From an uncultured Bacilli bacterium (lineage in GTDB: Bacteria > Bacillota_I > Bacilli_A > RF39 > UBA660): 9,406 bases of DNA. The notes beneath the pieces are model-generated. The model ran no database searches. It was not told the origin of the DNA and saw only the letters and a program-made list of their open reading frames with translations. Both the position numbers and the translations under genes were made by a program. The stretch is taken from contig CANQYN010000035.1 in NCBI GenBank assembly GCA_947628105.1, positions 1-9,406 of the forward strand. Reading direction: 5' to 3'. Shown one piece after another: positions 5,920-9,406 of this stretch. The stretch's first letter is position 1; each line of letters starts with the position of its first letter.

Positions 5920-7159
5920 ACTAGAAAAAAGAATTTTATCCAATGGGATGCCAGTTTATTTTTATTTTGATCCTAATAAGTATTCTGCTGAAGTACAATT
6001 GGTTACTAAGGTAGGAGGAAGAAGTAAAGACTTTGTTTTTGAAGAAGACGAATATCATGTTTCTGATGGAATGGCTCATTTTTTAGAACACTTATTATTA
6101 GAACATAGTCAATTTGGCAATATGATAAAAGTGTTTGGAGAACATCAGATGAGCTGTAATGGAGTAACTACTCCCAATATGACGAATTATTATTTTAAAA
6201 CTGTTAAATATCTCGATTTTGGAATCGAAACTTTATTAAAAGGGATTAATCAAGCTATCTTTACAAAAGAAGATATCGAGGCAACAAAACCTGCTATTTA
6301 TGAAGAAATTCGAATGTCGAGAGATAATAAATCAAGATTATTATTTGAAGAAAGAAATAAAAATCTTTATTATAAAACTCGCTACATCAATTCAATAGGA
6401 ACATTAAAAGATATTGAAAATATCACATATGAAGATATAAAAAAGTATTATGATGCATTTTATTATCCAGAAAATCAAATGTTATTTATCGGAGGATTTT
6501 TTGAAATAGAACATTTATATGAATTATTAGAAAAGATAGTAAAAACGTTGCCTAAATCTGAAAAAAAAGGAAAACTTCTATGTTATGATGAACCTGATGA
6601 GGTGAAAATAAAAGAATCTGAAGTAACGATGGCTACGGGAGAATCAATTGCTAATGTTACCTATAAAATAAATATTTCTGATTTTAATAAGAAAGAACAA
6701 ATAACATTATCTTATTATTTATCTTACTTTAGAAGGATGAATTTTGGAGTAACTTCTAAGGTTTATCACGAACTTATAAAAAAGGGAATCATTCAAGACA
6801 ATATAAATGTAGCAATGATGACAAATTCTTCTTTTCTTGAATTTACAATAGGAAGTTATACAAAAGAACCTCAAAAATTTCTTTCTGCCATTTTGGAAGT
6901 AGTAAAAAATCCAACATTTGATAAGGAATTATTTGAGTTATATAAAAATAGAGATAAAATGGACTTATGTTGTCAAGCGGAAAATTATAGTGTAATGCTA
7001 GATCAATTGTTAGATAATATTTTATTTTTTGATAAAGAAGATTTTGATACGATTGAACTAATTGACAACTTTGATTTTGACGATTTTAAAAAAATGATCA
7101 AACGATTAAATTTTAATCATTATACGATTATTACATTAAATGATGAAGAAGGAATTTAA
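5909..7159 (+). CDS. ymfH: M16 zinc peptidase YmfH (catalytic partner)
   Basis: This is a 416-residue M16 metallopeptidase. The inverted zinc motif HFLEH is at 57-61 (His57 and His61 bind zinc, Glu60 is catalytic), and the distal acidic ligand is Glu132 or Glu133 in IYEEIRMSRD. This is the family known in RefSeq as YfmH, encoded next to the zinc-less YmfF; the pair probably forms one enzyme. Related pairs process peptides (AlbE/AlbF in subtilosin biosynthesis, PqqF types), but no precursor peptide gene is visible here. A very strong ribosome site, AAAGGGGGT (5895-5903), lies within the end of ymfF, and the ATG overlaps ymfF by 11 nt. In Bacillus subtilis the next gene is ymfI; here it is scpA, so the operon is shorter. 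The stop codon lies inside the loop of a terminator hairpin. Confidence 0.9.
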   Translation: METKLEKRILSNGMPVYFYFDPNKYSAEVQLVTKVGGRSKDFVFEEDEYHVSDGMAHFLEHLLLEHSQFGNMIKVFGEHQMSCNGVTTPNMTNYYFKTVKYLDFGIETLLKGINQAIFTKEDIEATKPAIYEEIRMSRDNKSRLLFEERNKNLYYKTRYINSIGTLKDIENITYEDIKKYYDAFYYPENQMLFIGGFFEIEHLYELLEKIVKTLPKSEKKGKLLCYDEPDEVKIKESEVTMATGESIANVTYKINISDFNKKEQITLSYYLSYFRRMNFGVTSKVYHELIKKGIIQDNINVAMMTNSSFLEFTIGSYTKEPQKFLSAILEVVKNPTFDKELFELYKNRDKMDLCCQAENYSVMLDQLLDNILFFDKEDFDTIELIDNFDFDDFKKMIKRLNFNHYTIITLNDEEGI

Positions 7160-7172
7160 CTTCCTTTTTTTT
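7149..7172 (+). terminator. Terminator overlapping the ymfH stop codon
   Basis: AAGGAA (7149-7154) pairs with TTCCTT (7161-7166) around TTTAAC, followed by T to 7172. With T opposite G the stem can extend three more pairs upstream. The ymfH TAA (7157-7159) is in the loop, so ribosomes finishing ymfH would mask the hairpin. The small AT-rich stem suggests partial termination, with some read-through into scpA. Confidence 0.6.
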
Positions 7173-7198
7173 ACTTATTTTTTTTTGTATGATATAAT
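7170..7198 (+). promoter_or_regulatory. Promoter of scpA-scpB
   Basis: The -35 is TTTACT (7170-7175), with a 17-nt spacer and -10 TATAAT (7193-7198) extended by TG at 7190-7191. It lies in the T-rich tail of the ymfH terminator. Transcription should start near 7203-7206, within the GAGGTG ribosome site (7203-7208), so the mRNA would have almost no leader. Confidence 0.7.
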
Positions 7199-7214
7199 AA
7201 TAGAGGTGAACAAA

Positions 7215-7943
7215 ATGAAGTATGAAATTAAAATCGATGAATTTGAAGGACCATTAGATTTATTACTCCATTTAATAAAAAAGAACGATATGAATCTATA
7301 TGATATCAAATTAGAAGAAATTACAAAACAGTATTTAGAATATATTGAACAAATGGAAGAAATGAATTTAACTATAGCTAGTGAATATCTTGTTATGGCG
7401 GCAGAATTACTGGAAATGAAGTCTTCTTATTTACTTCCAAAACCCGAAATTGTCGAAGATGAAATGGAAGAAGATCCAAGAGAAACGTTAATTAAAAAAT
7501 TACTAGATTATCAAGCATATAAAGAAATTAGTTCTTCTTTTAAAGAACTTGAACAAAATCGAAAAGAAGTTTTTACAAAAGCACCTGAGAATTTGTTTAT
7601 TTATCAAGAAGAAAATAATCTTATGAAAGAAGAATTAAATATTGATTTATTAATGAATGTCTTTTCTCAATTTTTAAGTCGAAAAGAATTTGAAAAACCA
7701 TTAGAGACAAAAATTACAACGCGGGAATATTCGGTAAAAGAGCGTAGTAATCAAATTAGAAAAATTCTCCATAAAAAGAAGAAAGTAGAATTTAAAGAAT
7801 TATTTGAACAATTGACAAAAGAGTATGTAATTGTAACCTTTTTATCTATATTATCAATGGCAAAAAAACAGGAGTTAGAAATTGCTCAAGAAAATAATTT
7901 TCAAGATATTTATTTATCATTAAGAGGAAGTGAAAAGAGATGA
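7215..7943 (+). CDS. scpA: Segregation and condensation protein A (kleisin ScpA)
   Basis: ScpA is the kleisin subunit of the bacterial SMC-ScpAB condensin, bridging the SMC head domains during chromosome segregation. The 242-residue length is typical. The N-terminal SMC-neck-binding region is recognisable by FEGPLDLLLHLIKKNDMNLYD (broken at 10-21 and 22-30), and the mid-region LVMAAELLEMKSSYLLP is the classic kleisin helix. The C-terminal winged helix (about 180-242) ends in the usual VTFLSILSMAKKQELEI-type segment. I start at ATG 7215 because GAGGTG is six bases upstream and the homologous N-terminus begins there; the same frame is open from ATG 7140, but that extra stretch is the terminator and promoter read as protein. 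It overlaps scpB by four bases (ATGA), ensuring coupled synthesis of complex partners. Confidence 0.96.
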   Translation: MKYEIKIDEFEGPLDLLLHLIKKNDMNLYDIKLEEITKQYLEYIEQMEEMNLTIASEYLVMAAELLEMKSSYLLPKPEIVEDEMEEDPRETLIKKLLDYQAYKEISSSFKELEQNRKEVFTKAPENLFIYQEENNLMKEELNIDLLMNVFSQFLSRKEFEKPLETKITTREYSVKERSNQIRKILHKKKKVEFKELFEQLTKEYVIVTFLSILSMAKKQELEIAQENNFQDIYLSLRGSEKR

Positions 7944-8503
7944 ATTTCAGTGCTATTTTAGAAGGATTACTTTTTATTGTTGGAGAAGAGGGATTATCAA
8001 TAAAAGAAATTGCCAGAATTTTAGAAATTGAAGAAGAACAAGTAGCAGAAGTAATAAAAAACTTAGAAGAAGAATATACAAAAGAAAATAGAGGAATTCA
8101 ATTGATGATTTTAGGTAATCATTTAAAATTGACGACGAAAAAAGAATATAAAAAATATTATGAAAAAATTGTCCCAGAAAATGAAGCAATATTAAGTCAA
8201 GCAGCCTTAGAAACCCTAGCTATTGTTGCTTATAATCAACCAATTACAAGAAGCCAAGTCGATGAAATTAGAGGAATTGGCAGTAGTCATATGATAAGAA
8301 AATTAGTAGCAAGAAATCTCATTAAAGAAATGGGAAGATCTGATACACCAGGAAGACCTACTTTATATGGAACAACAGATGATTTTTTAGATTATTTTGG
8401 ATTGTCTACTATTCAAGAGTTACCTCAAATAGAAACAGTAGATAAAGTTTTGGAAGAAACAGATTTATATGAAACAAGATATCAAGAATTAGAACAAAAT
8501 TAA
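7940..8503 (+). CDS. scpB: Segregation and condensation protein B (ScpB)
   Basis: ScpB dimers bind the middle of ScpA and stabilise the SMC condensin complex. The 187-residue protein has two winged-helix domains, about 1-75 and 83-155. The second carries the most conserved ScpB signature, ALETLAIVAYNQPITRSQVD at about 89-108 followed by EIRGIG, then GRSDTPGRPTLYGTTDDFLD. The short acidic tail (about 160-187) is less conserved. Its ATG shares bases with the scpA TGA stop, so translation is coupled. The last codons form the left arm of a terminator-like hairpin. Confidence 0.96.
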   Translation: MNFSAILEGLLFIVGEEGLSIKEIARILEIEEEQVAEVIKNLEEEYTKENRGIQLMILGNHLKLTTKKEYKKYYEKIVPENEAILSQAALETLAIVAYNQPITRSQVDEIRGIGSSHMIRKLVARNLIKEMGRSDTPGRPTLYGTTDDFLDYFGLSTIQELPQIETVDKVLEETDLYETRYQELEQN

Positions 8504-8519
8504 AATTCTAATTCTTTTT
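8484..8519 (+). terminator. Terminator-like hairpin spanning the scpB stop
   Basis: AAGAATTAGAA (8484-8494, coding for the ScpB tail) pairs perfectly with TTCTAATTCTT (8506-8516) across an 11-nt loop that contains the TAA stop, and T continues to 8519. The stem is eleven pairs but almost all A-T, so termination is probably incomplete. Ribosomes at the stop would disrupt it. Confidence 0.55.
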
Positions 8520-8542
8520 AAAATAATAGAAAGGATAGAAAA

Positions 8543-9256
8543 ATGGATGAAATCAAACAATTACAAAAAATGATTGATGAAATGAATAATATTGTATTTT
8601 TTGGAGGAGCTGGAGTTTCTACCGATAGTGGAATAAGAGATTATCGGGGAAAAAATGGACTTTATCGAACCAAATATAAATATCCCGTAGAGTACATGTT
8701 AAGTAGTAATATGTTTTTTCAACATAACCAAGAATTTTATGAATTTTATAAAAGTAATTTTAATTGTTTAAATGCAGAACCAAATATTACTCATAAATAT
8801 TTAAAAAAGTTAGAAGATCAACATAAATTAAAAGCGATTGTTACTCAAAATATTGATGGGCTTCATCGAAAAGCGGGTAGTAAAAATGTATTAGAAATAC
8901 ATGGTACTATTTATCATAATCATTGTGTTCAATGTGGAAAAGAATATTCTGCAGAAGAAGTTTTTCAAAGTGAAAAATCTTTTCGCTGTATATGTGGAGG
9001 CATGATAAAACCAGATGTAGTTTTATATGGAGAGATGTTACCAGATTCATATATTCTTGCTCAAGAATATATCGAAAAAGCAGATATGTTAATTGTTGCT
9101 GGAACTTCTTTGACAGTAGAACCAGCTAGTAGTTTAGTTCGATTATTTCATGGGAAATATCTTGTTATTTTAAATAATGAAAGTACACCTTATGATAAAA
9201 TGGCAGATTTAGTGATTTATAAACCTTTAAAAGAAATTTTTAGTAAATTAAAGTAA
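8543..9256 (+). CDS. cobB: NAD-dependent protein deacylase, Sir2 family
   Basis: This sirtuin removes acyl groups from lysines using NAD, releasing nicotinamide and O-acyl-ADP-ribose. The 237-residue length is normal for bacterial members. In order: NAD-binding GGAGVSTDSGIRDYRG (21-36), TQNIDGLH (101-108), catalytic His120 in EIHGTIYH, a zinc ribbon of Cys128-x2-Cys131 and Cys149-x-Cys151, KPDVVLYGE (156-164), then the Rossmann-fold AGTSLTVEPASSLV and ILNNE near the C-terminus. The second zinc pair has CxC spacing rather than CxxC. The start has AAAGGAT (8530-8536) at normal distance. It follows scpB by 39 bases, so it may be read from the scpA promoter past the leaky hairpin, as I see no clear promoter of its own. 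No convincing terminator follows. Symbol choice (cobB or srtN) is by analogy. It is unlikely to be a defence-type sirtuin: no fused effector domain is present. Confidence 0.93.
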   Translation: MDEIKQLQKMIDEMNNIVFFGGAGVSTDSGIRDYRGKNGLYRTKYKYPVEYMLSSNMFFQHNQEFYEFYKSNFNCLNAEPNITHKYLKKLEDQHKLKAIVTQNIDGLHRKAGSKNVLEIHGTIYHNHCVQCGKEYSAEEVFQSEKSFRCICGGMIKPDVVLYGEMLPDSYILAQEYIEKADMLIVAGTSLTVEPASSLVRLFHGKYLVILNNESTPYDKMADLVIYKPLKEIFSKLK

Positions 9257-9300
9257 TTATCATAATTTTCATTTAAGGGGGTACGAATTCCTATTTTATA

Positions 9301-9309
9301 TGATATAAT
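9301..9309 (+). promoter_or_regulatory. Extended -10 promoter of tRNA-Leu
   Basis: TGATATAAT (TATAAT at 9304-9309) with no obvious -35. The start would be near 9316, six bases before the mature tRNA 5' end, as expected for a tRNA gene. Confidence 0.65.
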
Positions 9310-9321
9310 TAAATAGAAATT

Positions 9322-9406
9322 GCTTGTGTGGCGGAATTGGTAGACGCACAGCACTCAAAATGCTGCGGTTTATGCCATGTGGGTTCGATTCCCACCACAA
9401 GCACCA
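9322..9406 (+). tRNA. tRNA-Leu, anticodon CAA
   Basis: The full cloverleaf folds: acceptor GCTTGTG (9322-9328) with CACAAGC (9396-9402); D stem GCG (9331-9333) with CGC (9345-9347); anticodon stem CAGCA (9349-9353) with TGCTG (9361-9365) around loop CTCAAAA; T stem GTGGG (9379-9383) with CCCAC (9391-9395) around TTCGATT. The anticodon CAA (9356-9358) reads UUG. The long variable arm (about 9366-9378) is the class II form expected for leucine. Discriminator A and an encoded CCA end exactly at the window edge, so further tRNAs may follow outside. Confidence 0.97.

Noticed and set aside
7140..7214. N-terminal extension of ScpA from ATG 7140
   Set aside because: It overlaps the end of ymfH, its terminator and the scpA promoter; GAGGTG and homology place the start at 7215.
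7215..7943. Mycoplasma-type code with TGA read as Trp
   Set aside because: scpA ends in TGA overlapping the scpB start, Trp is encoded by TGG, and no gene contains an internal TGA apart from the frameshift site at 1567.
7974..8189. Minus-strand open frame within scpB
   Set aside because: Leucine-run composition is the mirror of Glu/Lys codons; scpB on the plus strand is certain.
1..9406. CRISPR array, insertion sequence, rRNA, riboswitch
   Set aside because: I saw no regularly spaced repeats, transposase, rRNA segment or riboswitch-like leader; the longest leader is short and shows no conserved aptamer.

Overview
The window is strongly AT-rich DNA from a low-GC Gram-positive bacterium. The core genes (ssrA, an YmfF/YmfH-type M16 pair, scpA-scpB, a sirtuin, tRNA-Leu), the purine-rich Shine-Dalgarno sites and the TGnTATAAT promoters all fit Bacilli, perhaps an uncultured gut or Mollicutes-related lineage; this placement is inference. 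The code is standard: Trp is TGG, scpA ends in TGA, and every other intact gene ends in TAA. No intact gene here ends in TAG.

Left edge (1-132): the 3' end of tmRNA (ssrA), with its last pseudoknot, T arm and encoded CCA. Positions 133 to about 4560 form an accessory block, all on the + strand: an S51/PepE-like peptidase, an ADP-ribosylglycohydrolase broken by a TAG at codon 2 and a -1 frameshift, an orphan HExxH metalloprotease, a MazG-like pyrophosphohydrolase with a -1 frameshift at an A7 run, and an unrecognised 276-residue protein. These mostly look like single-gene units. Perfect or near-perfect palindromes sit on the promoters of the metalloprotease and the pyrophosphohydrolase. No integrase or transposase is visible, but the 3' end of ssrA is a classic island integration site and two of the five genes are damaged.

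Right part (about 4600-9406) is a compact core-type block: ymfF-ymfH (11-nt overlap), scpA-scpB (4-nt overlap, condensin subunits, own promoter), a Sir2-type NAD-dependent deacylase, and tRNA-Leu(CAA), which ends exactly at the window edge.

A recurring regulatory theme is the extended -10 element TGnTATAAT, with the 10-mer ATGATATAAT present before three genes and close variants before three more. No convincing new multi-gene system is evident. The best leads are the possibly recoded pyrophosphohydrolase, the two promoter palindromes and the orphan metalloprotease.
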